Positions 25,863 to 32,745 of a stretch of DNA of 32,745 nt are shown piece after piece. Location of the stretch: the NCBI GenBank assembly GCA_024641505.1, contig JAHECY010000043.1, positions 1 through 32,745 of the forward strand, in the 5' to 3' direction. Position 1 is the stretch's first letter. Every line of letters begins with the position of its first letter. Both the position numbers and the translations under genes were made by a program. Source of the stretch: Gammaproteobacteria bacterium. Its GTDB lineage: Bacteria > Pseudomonadota > Gammaproteobacteria > SG8-11. The notes beneath the pieces are model-generated. The model had not been told where the DNA came from. It saw only the letters and a program-made list of their open reading frames with translations, and searched no databases.

Positions 25863-26657
25863 ATGACACCCGGACAAACCCAACCCATTGCCGACGTACA
25901 AGGCAGCAAGGACACCCGCCAGATCGCCATCGACAAGGTGGGTATCAAGTCGATCCGGCATCCGGTGCGGGTGCGTGATCGCAGTGGCGGTGAGCAGCAC
26001 ACCATCGCCAATTTCAATATGTATGTGAACCTGCCCCACAATTTCAAAGGCACTCACATGTCCCGATTCGTGGAGATTCTCAATCAACAGGAGCGGGAAC
26101 TTTCGGTGCGGTCGTTCAAGGACATGATCCGGGAAATGAAAAAACTGCTGGACGCGGAATCGGGACACATCGAAATGTCCTTCCCCTATTTCGTGGAAAA
26201 AGAAGCACCGGTTTCCAAAGTGCGCAGCCTGATGGATTACGATGTCACCTTCACCGGCATGGTCAACGGCAATCATGCCAGTATGACCATCAAGGTGGTG
26301 GTGCCGGTCACCAGCCTGTGCCCCTGCTCCAAGAAGATCTCCGACTATGGCGCACACAACCAGCGTTCCCACGTGACGGTGGGGGTGCAAACCCAGGAGT
26401 TCGTCTGGATCGAGGAAATCATCGACATCATCGAGAACGAAGCATCTTGCCAGCTTTACGGCCTGCTCAAGCGTCCGGACGAGAAATTCGTGACGGAACA
26501 CGCCTATGACAACCCAAAATTCGTGGAAGATATCGTGCGCGATATCGCCATGAAACTGAACCAGGACTCGCGCATCAGCGCTTACACCGTGGAATCCGAA
26601 AACTTTGAGTCCATCCACAATCACTCGGCCTACGCCATGATCGAGAAGCACAAGTAA
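25863..26657 (+). CDS. folE2: GTP cyclohydrolase IB
   Basis: FolE2 (GCYH-IB) opens GTP to 7,8-dihydroneopterin triphosphate for folate and queuosine synthesis. It is the metal-flexible alternative to zinc-dependent FolE and is often important under zinc limitation. Family segments are [15 protein letters not shown] (56-69), [12 protein letters not shown] (149-160) with Cys153 and Cys155, GAHNQRS (163-169), and [13 protein letters not shown] near the end. The 264-residue length fits. The ATG at 25863 has GGAGGAG upstream, whereas an upstream open frame overlaps queD. No zinc-regulator box was recognised in front of the operon. Confidence 0.95.
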   Translation: MTPGQTQPIADVQGSKDTRQIAIDKVGIKSIRHPVRVRDRSGGEQHTIANFNMYVNLPHNFKGTHMSRFVEILNQQERELSVRSFKDMIREMKKLLDAESGHIEMSFPYFVEKEAPVSKVRSLMDYDVTFTGMVNGNHASMTIKVVVPVTSLCPCSKKISDYGAHNQRSHVTVGVQTQEFVWIEEIIDIIENEASCQLYGLLKRPDEKFVTEHAYDNPKFVEDIVRDIAMKLNQDSRISAYTVESENFESIHNHSAYAMIEKHK

Positions 26658-26660
26658 CAA

Positions 26661-26684
26661 CGCGAGAGCGCGGGTACTTTTTTT
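26661..26684 (+). terminator. Weak candidate terminator after folE2
   Basis: CGCG, AGAG and CGCG form a short 4-bp GC stem right after the folE2 stop, and five bases later comes a run of seven T. The stem is short for an intrinsic terminator, but the position at the end of the operon fits. Confidence 0.33.
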
Positions 26685-26817
26685 GCCTAACCGGTAACAA
26701 GTCGGACCGCGGCGCCACCGCCGCCATGGCATGGACCCTCAGATTTTCGCCGCCACCACCGATAAGCCAGAGACAAGCAGACCTTTATTAATCCATAACT
26801 ATAAGGTGTGATTTCTC

Positions 26818-28053
26818 ATGAGTGACGGTGATGACGATCTCCTGCAGTGCAATGCCGCGGATTTTTTCTTCGGCATCGCCAAACCGGAACAAGCCCTGGC
26901 GCCGGTGCAGGTAAAAGACAGCACGGTGGTCCCCGCGCAACGCAAGAATGAAGCCCAGCTTTCGCCACGCGACCAGTTCATCCACGCGGTCCAGGAGTAT
27001 CTGGCGCTACTGCAAAATGAACAAAAACTCCCCAGCGCTGACCACCTGGTTAACACCCTGACCTTGATGCAAACCAAGATCAAGTTCCTGGGCATGGATA
27101 AGAATGCGCTGCGCAAACTCCATTACAGTACCGCCGTGATCGACGACTTTACGGGGATTTTACGCGCCGCGTGCAGCGGCAATATCGACCGGAGTTATTT
27201 AGAGCCGATCAAACAGGTACGCGACAAGTTCGGTGAACAATTCCGCAAGAATCTGGGACAGGAAATCAACATGCTGCTGGCGGAGCTGCAGATTCCCTTT
27301 CTGAAAATCGCCTTTATCGATAGCAAGCTACTGGACAACGACGCATTCCCCGGCAACAGCCTGTTTACCGCCATCGTGCGGCTGGGTGAAACCGTCCCCG
27401 CTGACAAGATCTTGGAGGATCCCGTCTACCGGGAATGCCGCGGGGCATTGCGTCATATTCTGAAAGATTTCGAGAGCGATGTTTCCTTGTTCACCAGTCT
27501 GCTGCAATCATCCCCGCTATTGAATAAACAAATGGCGCCGGGCGCGGAACATATCAGTCCTCCCAAAAAGAGCAATGTCGTCAAGGCGTTTCGCGCTGAT
27601 GTGCCGGTGACGACGGTCATTTCCGGCACGCCGACATCCGCAGACCTGGTCGAAACACCGGCGTCCCGGGTCATTGCCGAAATTTCCACGGCGCCGACGA
27701 CCGATCCGGATACGATCACCTACATTCTGGAAAAAAATCAGAAAGGCAAGAAATTGCCGCCCAAGGTTGTTAATTTCACCAGCAGCACCTGGAAGGATGT
27801 GCTGGTGCAAACATTGGAAATGCATGGCGAGAACAGTCAAGCCTTTCGGCGTGCCGTGGAATTGGTGGAGGGATTGACCTGGATCACGGACATGCAACTG
27901 AATCTCCAGGACAGCATGGCCATCAAGCAAATGTACGCCGAGATCTGGCTGCGACTTGACGATGGGCTGCGGGAAATAAAAGCCGCGGAGGCGCAAAAGG
28001 AAGAAATCTGTAAAATGATGCTGGATTTATTTCTCGACAGGATGGTGTCATAA
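26818..28053 (+). CDS. DUF1631-like protein
   Basis: Function unknown. The 411-residue protein is mostly helical. The middle part reads ELQIPFLKIAFIDSKLLDN followed by FPGNSLFTAIVRLG and a long helix ending ILKDFESDVSLFTSLL (about 190-235). After a Thr/Pro/Ala-rich linker (about 237-300), the C-terminal part has LPPKVVNFTSSTWKDVL and ELVEGLTWITDMQ. These two blocks match the layout I remember for DUF1631 proteins, though this one is shorter at the N-terminus. The ATG has AAGGTG 9 nt upstream. It lies 160 bp after folE2 and ends 12 bp before the convergent protease gene. Confidence 0.6.
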   Translation: MSDGDDDLLQCNAADFFFGIAKPEQALAPVQVKDSTVVPAQRKNEAQLSPRDQFIHAVQEYLALLQNEQKLPSADHLVNTLTLMQTKIKFLGMDKNALRKLHYSTAVIDDFTGILRAACSGNIDRSYLEPIKQVRDKFGEQFRKNLGQEINMLLAELQIPFLKIAFIDSKLLDNDAFPGNSLFTAIVRLGETVPADKILEDPVYRECRGALRHILKDFESDVSLFTSLLQSSPLLNKQMAPGAEHISPPKKSNVVKAFRADVPVTTVISGTPTSADLVETPASRVIAEISTAPTTDPDTITYILEKNQKGKKLPPKVVNFTSSTWKDVLVQTLEMHGENSQAFRRAVELVEGLTWITDMQLNLQDSMAIKQMYAEIWLRLDDGLREIKAAEAQKEEICKMMLDLFLDRMVS

Positions 28054-28065
28054 CGTCGAGCACCG

Positions 28066-28788
28066 TCACCACTTGCGGCGCAACGTCATCACCTTGCCGT
28101 TGCGTACCATCTCCAGCTTTTCCAGAAAGGAGTTTCCCAACAGTATATCCGCCGGAAAACCGCCGTCCATCACCATTGCCTCGACATTAGGAACACTGAC
28201 GGTGCCCACTTCGACACTGCTCAGGTTCACCACATACCCGGTGACCACGCCGGAGGCGGTGCTGGCAAGACGGGATTCTCCTTCCAGATAGTCGATCCCC
28301 AGTCGTTTGGCCATGCCTGCATTCAGGGCGATCGTCGTCGCTCCCGTGTCCACCAAAAACTTCACCGTCACCCCGTTGATGCGCCCGCGCACGTAATACA
28401 TGCCACGCCGGTCCGGCAAGATTTTCACTTCCGGCCGTGGCGGCGCGGTACTGTACGCTGAACCCTCCGGGGAGCCGCCATCGGCGCTGGTCCTGGCACC
28501 CATGTGAATCAGGCTGCGTTCGCCATTGAGCTCGATGACAGCGCTGGTGGTGGTCAACGATACCAGGGTAAAGCCTCTGGTGCTGCTCTCCCCCACCGCC
28601 AGCAACTCCCTTTTACCATCGACAATGAATACCGCTCGATCGTTGAAGGAGCCCAACAGGGCGATGGAGAATTCCGCCGCGCCGATGGGTGCCGACAGCA
28701 GCAGAAAGCCCAGAAGAAATCCTAACAGTCTGTGATTGCCTCGACATATGATAGGGCTCAACCTATGGTCAACGCAGAGATAGAGCAT
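28066..28788 (-). CDS. Retropepsin-like aspartic protease, TIGR02281/clan AA type
   Basis: The C-terminal half is a single-copy retropepsin-like fold with the active-site motif FLVDTGATTIAL (Asp147), a flap region around GVVTGYVVNL, and the hydrophobic-Gly sequence ADILLGNSFLEKL typical of these proteases. They work as homodimers, one Asp from each chain. An N-terminal hydrophobic stretch (about 21-38) ending in AAEF suggests export to the periplasm. Residues 41-120 form a small beta-rich region with a Ser/Gly/Pro linker. The start at 28788 shares bases with the start of the divergent neighbour and has a poor ribosome binding site; a TTG at residue 10 would give a more normal signal peptide. 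Confidence 0.85.
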   Translation of the reverse strand: MLYLCVDHRLSPIICRGNHRLLGFLLGFLLLSAPIGAAEFSIALLGSFNDRAVFIVDGKRELLAVGESSTRGFTLVSLTTTSAVIELNGERSLIHMGARTSADGGSPEGSAYSTAPPRPEVKILPDRRGMYYVRGRINGVTVKFLVDTGATTIALNAGMAKRLGIDYLEGESRLASTASGVVTGYVVNLSSVEVGTVSVPNVEAMVMDGGFPADILLGNSFLEKLEMVRNGKVMTLRRKW

Positions 28789-29488
28789 GAAACCAATCCG
28801 TATATTTCGTCACATTGCCTGTGAGGGTCCGGGCTACCTGGGTCAATATCTGGCGCAACGCAAAATCCCCTTCACTACCGTCTGTATCGACCGGAATGAA
28901 CCGATCCCAAGGGGCCTGGACGACGTCTCCGCTTTGGTGTTCATGGGCGGTTCCATGAGCGTCAACGACCCCCTGCCCTGGATTGAGACGGAGTTGCACC
29001 TGATCCAGCAAGCACAACAGCGCGCACTGCCTATGCTGGGCCATTGCCTGGGCGGGCAACTGATCGCCAAGGCGCTGGGTGGCGAGGTACGACCCAACCC
29101 GGTCAAGGAAATCGGCTGGTTTGAAGTGACCACCACGGGCACGCCAGCGGCCCGGCAGTGGTTCGGGCAGGAGACCGATTTCATGGCATTCCATTGGCAC
29201 GGCGAAACCTTTTCCACCCCCACGGATGCCGATAAGTTGTTACGTAGCGTCCATTGCGAGAACCAGGCGTTTGCCCTGGGCAATACCTTGGCCTTGCAGT
29301 GCCATATGGAAATGACCGAAGCAATGGTTGCCGAGTGGTCAAGCTGCTATGCCGAGGAAATAGCGACCCCAGTATCGCCAACCGTGCAATCAGCGCAACA
29401 AATGCTGACCGATATCAAGGCACGCGTTGCGGCACTCCAGGCCGTCGCAACCTCACTGTATGGTCATTGGGTAAATCGTTTGGTATAG
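28787..29488 (+). CDS. Class I glutamine amidotransferase domain protein
   Basis: The catalytic triad of class I (GATase1) enzymes is complete: Cys87 in GHCLGGQ, His173 and Glu175 in QCHMEM. VFMGGSMSVND (51-61) and AFHWHGETF (134-142) are typical of the stand-alone GMP-synthase-like amidotransferases. These release ammonia from glutamine or hydrolyse gamma-glutamyl bonds, and the substrate cannot be told from sequence. The C-terminal 50 residues form a helical tail. The 233-residue length is normal. No synthase partner is adjacent. Its ATG overlaps the start of the divergent protease gene. Confidence 0.88.
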   Translation: MKPIRIFRHIACEGPGYLGQYLAQRKIPFTTVCIDRNEPIPRGLDDVSALVFMGGSMSVNDPLPWIETELHLIQQAQQRALPMLGHCLGGQLIAKALGGEVRPNPVKEIGWFEVTTTGTPAARQWFGQETDFMAFHWHGETFSTPTDADKLLRSVHCENQAFALGNTLALQCHMEMTEAMVAEWSSCYAEEIATPVSPTVQSAQQMLTDIKARVAALQAVATSLYGHWVNRLV

Positions 29489-29511
29489 GATGGGAATGGT
29501 TCGGGGCGTGT

Positions 29512-29538
29512 AACACTCGCCGCCTGAGCGCGAGCGTT
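29512..29538. terminator. Candidate hairpin between convergent genes
   Basis: AACACTCGC and GCGAGCGTT pair with one A-C mismatch around a nine-base loop. The hairpin lies 23 bp after the amidotransferase stop and about 30 bp from the end of the small membrane-protein gene on the other strand. It could end both transcripts, but no T tract is present. Confidence 0.35.
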
Positions 29539-29569
29539 CTATTATCGGTGCTGCCAGGTCAACCGCGCA

Positions 29570-29749
29570 TCAACGAATGAATGGATTCAAACGTGACTGT
29601 TTTTCAGCGATGATGGCCTGTGCCGTTTTGCTTTCTTGGGATCCCTTGGTCTCCCAGGAGGCTTGGGCTTTCATGGTGATAACCACACCAATCCCAACGA
29701 TGATAGCCACGATCGTAAACAGGTCAGGTTTATTGCGGCGTGATCTCAT
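29570..29749 (-). CDS. Small single-pass membrane protein
   Basis: This 59-residue protein starts MRSRRNKPDLFT, followed by one hydrophobic helix (about 10-27, TIVAIIVGIGVVITM) and a polar, charged tail ending in LNPFIR. The N-terminal arginines predict an Nin-Cout topology. The ATG at 29749 is preceded by AAAGGT at suitable spacing, and a TATAAT box lies at 29800-29795 on the same strand. The frame extends further upstream, but that part looks non-coding. Function is unknown. Confidence 0.6.
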   Translation of the reverse strand: MRSRRNKPDLFTIVAIIVGIGVVITMKAQASWETKGSQESKTAQAIIAEKQSRLNPFIR

Positions 29750-29879
29750 AAGATTTACCTTTATACTCGAGCCATTTATTTGGCCAATGACAACATTATA
29801 GGCGTTAGATGCTTCTTTGGTCGGCATTCGGTCACAAATCTTTAAATTAACCGGTGGATTTCCCGAAATTGTCGAAAAA

Positions 29880-29899
29880 TTGATGTGAATCACGTCACA
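29880..29899. promoter_or_regulatory. Overlapping FNR-type and CRP-type binding sites
   Basis: TTGATGTGAATCAC (29880-29893) matches the FNR/Anr consensus TTGAT-N4-ATCAA at nine of ten positions. TGTGAATCACGTCACA (29884-29899) matches the CRP/Vfr core TGTGA-N6-TCACA perfectly. Both lie about 130 bp upstream of the small membrane-protein start and downstream of the glycerate kinase gene on the same strand. The small gene is the only visible target. The distance to the nearby TATAAT box (about 90 bp) is long for direct class II activation. Confidence 0.55.
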
Positions 29900-29962
29900 A
29901 AATCCGAGTTTTCGCTCCTACCTGAATTCAATTAAGGAATCTAATCAAATCAGGCCCTTGCG

Positions 29963-31210
29963 TCACCCGTGTCGCATTCCCACCACAACATCCATAACGT
30001 TCGTGCCGGTGGGTCCGGTATACACCAAGGCGTTTACCCGTTCCAGGAATGTCGCAGCATCAGCACGCGCCAGATAGTCGTCAGCGCGCATCCCCAATTG
30101 GAGTCCACTACGCACCGTGGTCCCGTCAACCACAGCGCCGGCGCAGCGGCTGACACCGTCACTGCCATCGCTGCCTGCGGCCAATATCACGCAATCGTCA
30201 TGCCCCGCCAAGGTCACCGCGGCGGTAAGGGCCAGGGCAGTGTTGCGCCCGCCAATACCGGGAGCGGGCGGTAACCGTACCGTCGTTTCGCCTCCCTGTA
30301 CGTACACCGCCGCCACCCCCGAGGTGAGCGTTTGCGCCAGGGCAGTACCGGTCACACAGGCATCACCGGTCAACAACGAGTGCGACGTTATCACATGATA
30401 ACCATCGTGGCGTGCACGTTCGGCGATGGCATCGACCAACATGGCATTGTTACCGATAACTCGCGGCTCAATTACTGGCCTGCCATCAAGGTCCGCGACG
30501 TTTATCGGTATTGCCGCCAGTATTGCCGCCAGCCAGTCCGGTACGGACAAATCCTGCAACAGGGTGATGTAGGAGTGATCCGGCACCAAGAGCCCCGAAC
30601 CAATTACCGCCGGATCGTCACCGGGAACATCGGAAATCAGCAGCGCCGTGACATGATGCGCCGCGAGTAACTCGGCGAAACCACCCGCCTTGATCCTGGA
30701 CAGATGTTTGCGCACCGCGTTGACCCTGACGATATCCCAACCCGAGGCCAGCAACCATTGATTAATGCGTCGCAGTTCCGCGATACCCACGCCGGGACGC
30801 AACACCTCCACCAACGCCGAAGCACCCCCGGAAATCAGACACAACACCGATTGTCCCGCTGCTATGCCGGCGATAAACCGCAACAAATGCCGCCCCGCGC
30901 TCAAGCTGAGATGATCCGGGACGGGATGATTGCCAATGATGAGTTCACAACCGGAACGGAAACGCAGACTGTCCGGCACATGGCCGGCGCGCGTGATCAC
31001 CAGCGCCGCCTGGAGATCCGTACCATAGATATCGTAAACGCCTTCCGTCATGGCACCGGCGGCTTTCCCAATGGCAATGACGTAATCCGGCTGGGTAAGC
31101 GCATTACTGGCAAGATAGTCGCGCACCAGTCGCCGGCCATGCACAGCGAGTAATCCCTGCGCAAATAAACTTAATAAATATTCTTTTGTTTCAATGTGTT
31201 CACTGTTCAT
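29963..31210 (-). CDS. Glycerate 2-kinase, MOFRL/TtuD family
   Basis: The 415-residue protein belongs to the family of glycerate 2-kinases, once annotated as hydroxypyruvate reductase TtuD. It uses ATP to phosphorylate D-glycerate to 2-phosphoglycerate. Family segments are AIGKAAGAMTEG (46-57), CLISGGASAL near 124-133, NAVRKHLSRIKAGGFA, LISDVPGDDPAVIGSGL, then QGGETTVRL and GGRNTALAL of the MOFRL domain, ending with GPTGTNVMDV. A 12-bp tandem repeat (TATTGCCGCCAG, near 30508-30531) encodes two copies of LAAI. No glyoxylate or tartrate pathway genes are adjacent, so the source of glycerate is unclear. The ribosome binding site is weak. Confidence 0.9.
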   Translation of the reverse strand: MNSEHIETKEYLLSLFAQGLLAVHGRRLVRDYLASNALTQPDYVIAIGKAAGAMTEGVYDIYGTDLQAALVITRAGHVPDSLRFRSGCELIIGNHPVPDHLSLSAGRHLLRFIAGIAAGQSVLCLISGGASALVEVLRPGVGIAELRRINQWLLASGWDIVRVNAVRKHLSRIKAGGFAELLAAHHVTALLISDVPGDDPAVIGSGLLVPDHSYITLLQDLSVPDWLAAILAAIPINVADLDGRPVIEPRVIGNNAMLVDAIAERARHDGYHVITSHSLLTGDACVTGTALAQTLTSGVAAVYVQGGETTVRLPPAPGIGGRNTALALTAAVTLAGHDDCVILAAGSDGSDGVSRCAGAVVDGTTVRSGLQLGMRADDYLARADAATFLERVNALVYTGPTGTNVMDVVVGMRHG

Positions 31211-31281
31211 CGCATAACATGTCGTCTACACTTTAAGCAATCAGTTATCGGAACCGGAGAACTTGCTGCAAGTCCACTAAT

Positions 31282-31304
31282 TTGTCGGCGACTGCCGCCG
31301 ATAA
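31282..31304. other. Hairpin upstream of rocF
   Basis: TTGTCGGCG (31282-31290), loop ACTGC and CGCCGATAA (31296-31304) pair over nine positions with one G-T wobble. It lies about 57 bp before the rocF start in a 151-bp divergent gap. It may be part of the rocF leader or an operator. The sequence alone does not decide. Confidence 0.4.
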
Positions 31305-31361
31305 CACAAATCAACACCTGGTCTATTCCACGATCCCATTACCCGCGAAGGTTATACTGCC

Positions 31362-32246
31362 ATGCACGCGAAAGTAAAACCACAAACAAACTTACATATA
31401 TACGGTGTCGCTTCCTGCCAGGGCGCCCAGGATCGACGTTGTGATATTACACCCGATCTCCTAAAAGGCTCCAACCTAACCCGAAAACTCGAGGAGCAAG
31501 GCGTTATCGCCGAGTGGCAAAATATTTTTCGCATGGAAAATCATGCGGAACGCCACGACCTGGTCAAGATGTTGTCCGCCCTGTCAGGATCGGTGGCGCA
31601 AAGTGTCACCCAACACACCCGTTTCGCCATCGTCGGTGGCGATCATTCCAGTGCCATCGGCACCTGGAGCGGCGCCTCCCAGGCCCTGCGGAACCAGGGT
31701 GACATCGGACTGGTATGGGTGGATGCGCACATGGATGCCCACACTCCGCAAAGCAGTCTCACCGGCGCCCTGCACGGTATGCCCGTGGCGTGTTTACTGG
31801 GCCACAGCGCGCCAGAGTTGGCGGACATTGCTTATGCCGGTCAAAAAATCAAACCTGAAAATATTTGTCTGGTGGGTGTCCGCAGCTTCGAAGCACCGGA
31901 ATTGCAATTGTTGACGAAACTGGGCGTCACCATCCACTACATGGATGATATCCGGCGCAAAGGTATCAATGAAGTGATGTCCGCCGCAATCGAACAGGTC
32001 AGCAAACATACCAAGGCTTTCGGCGTCTCTATCGATATGGATGTATTTGATCCGGTCGACGCTCCGGGTGTCGGCACTCCATCCCAAGACGGCTTGCTGG
32101 CTTCGGCGTTCCTGCCGGTATGCAAGACCTTTGGCGAACATGAAAAATTCATCGGTGCGGAAATTGTCGAGTTTAATCCCTACCGGGATCGAAATCACAA
32201 GACTGAATTGTTAATCAAAGATCTGATAGCCGCGATTTTTCATTGA
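31362..32246 (+). CDS. rocF: Arginase
   Basis: Arginase hydrolyses arginine to ornithine and urea at a two-manganese centre. All metal ligands are visible: His95 (GGDHS), Asp121, His123 and Asp125 (VDAHMDAH), Asp225 and Asp227 (SIDMDVFDP). LHGMP contains the conserved His138 proposed to relay protons, and the substrate segment DAPGVGTP (233-240) favours arginase over agmatinase. The length of 294 residues fits. The downstream gene encodes ornithine aminotransferase only 2 bp away, giving a two-step route from arginine to glutamate semialdehyde. Confidence 0.94.
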   Translation: MHAKVKPQTNLHIYGVASCQGAQDRRCDITPDLLKGSNLTRKLEEQGVIAEWQNIFRMENHAERHDLVKMLSALSGSVAQSVTQHTRFAIVGGDHSSAIGTWSGASQALRNQGDIGLVWVDAHMDAHTPQSSLTGALHGMPVACLLGHSAPELADIAYAGQKIKPENICLVGVRSFEAPELQLLTKLGVTIHYMDDIRRKGINEVMSAAIEQVSKHTKAFGVSIDMDVFDPVDAPGVGTPSQDGLLASAFLPVCKTFGEHEKFIGAEIVEFNPYRDRNHKTELLIKDLIAAIFH

Positions 32247-32248
32247 TC

Positions 32249-32745
32249 ATGCCAGACCACATCAAAATCGAAGAGGCGTATTGCGCGCACAATTATCAAC
32301 CTTTGCCGGTGGTACTGGTGGAAGGTGACGGCATCTACGTATGGGATACCGGTGGCCAGCGTTATATCGACATGATGAGCGCATATTCCGCCGTCAGCCA
32401 CGGGCACCGGCATCCGCGGCTGCTGCAGGCATTGTATGAACAAGCGGGCAGACTGGCGGTGGTATCACGGGCCTACCACACTGACAAGCTCGGCCCCTTC
32501 TTGAAGTACGCATGTGAACTGATCGGTATGGATCAGGCGTTACCGATGAATACCGGGGCGGAAGCGGTGGAAACCGCGCTTAAAGCCGCACGCAAATGGG
32601 CCTATACCGTCAAGGGTGTGGCCGCCGATAAAGCCGAGATCATCACCTGTGCCGGCAATTTTCATGGCCGCACCATCACCATCGTCGGCTTCTCGTCGGA
32701 GTCGCAATATCGAGATGGTTTTGGCCCCTATCCCGGGGGATTCAA
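32249..32745 (+). CDS. rocD: Ornithine--oxo-acid transaminase (partial, C-terminus off the right edge)
   Basis: The visible 165 codons match the start of PLP-dependent ornithine aminotransferase: EEAYCAHNYQPLPVVLVEG, YVWDTGGQRYIDMMSAYSAV, HGHRHPRLLQAL, MNTGAEAVETALKAARKW and CAGNFHGRT. It transfers the delta-amino group of ornithine to 2-oxoglutarate, giving glutamate semialdehyde and glutamate. The catalytic lysine lies beyond the window. It starts 2 bp after rocF and is almost certainly translated from the same mRNA. Confidence 0.93.
   Translation, partial: MPDHIKIEEAYCAHNYQPLPVVLVEGDGIYVWDTGGQRYIDMMSAYSAVSHGHRHPRLLQALYEQAGRLAVVSRAYHTDKLGPFLKYACELIGMDQALPMNTGAEAVETALKAARKWAYTVKGVAADKAEIITCAGNFHGRTITIVGFSSESQYRDGFGPYPGGF

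Noticed and set aside
1-32745. CRISPR arrays, transposases, integrases, toxin-antitoxin or phage-defence genes
   Set aside because: None was found. No regularly spaced direct repeats, no DDE or tyrosine recombinase motifs and no recognisable defence domains are present; the retropepsin-like gene has the cellular clan AA layout, not a retroelement one.

Overview
The window looks like chromosomal DNA of a non-enteric gammaproteobacterium. The evidence is the complete EF-P lysylation set (epmA, efp, epmB), a FimX-type degenerate GGDEF/EAL protein preceded by its usual large partner, psd close by, parE/parC, and an xseB-ispA-dxs operon extended by queD and folE2. The species cannot be named from this sequence. 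Coding density is high, most genes are recognisable housekeeping or stress genes, and no transposase, phage gene, rRNA, tRNA or CRISPR array was found.

Layout. Positions 1-1338 (minus) hold the N-terminal part of a secreted protein with duplicated Ig-like and BACON-like modules, cut by the window edge. hemH (minus) and psd (plus) diverge from a shared promoter region, and a small four-cysteine protein follows psd. Next come epmA and efp (minus) with epmB diverging on the plus strand. Then a two-gene c-di-GMP-related unit (6806-10831), a 632-aa conserved protein and a FimX-like protein, converges on htpX. parE and parC (minus) are separated by 494 bp of intergenic repeats, including a 23-bp perfect inverted repeat and a 21-bp direct repeat. 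Upstream of parE lies a large subtilisin-family lipoprotein.

From 19486 to 21933 (minus) runs a peroxide/redox-stress operon: rubrerythrin, a two-cluster Fe-S/CCG-domain protein and a DUF3501 protein. Its promoter has perfect -35 and -10 hexamers with a short spacer, and a PerR/Irr-like palindrome just downstream. This is the most interesting regulatory arrangement in the window.

On the plus strand, xseB, ispA, dxs, queD and folE2 form a tight operon (22355-26657) for isoprenoid precursors and pterin/queuosine precursors, followed by a DUF1631-like protein. A retropepsin-like aspartic protease (minus) and a class I glutamine amidotransferase (plus) diverge with overlapping start codons. The end of the window has a small membrane protein with an overlapping FNR/CRP-type site upstream, a glycerate 2-kinase (MOFRL family), and a rocF-rocD arginine catabolism operon whose second gene runs off the right edge.

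I did not find a clearly undescribed multi-gene system. The best leads are the FimX/partner unit, the rubrerythrin operon control region, the parE-parC repeat cluster and the paired BACON-like surface proteins.
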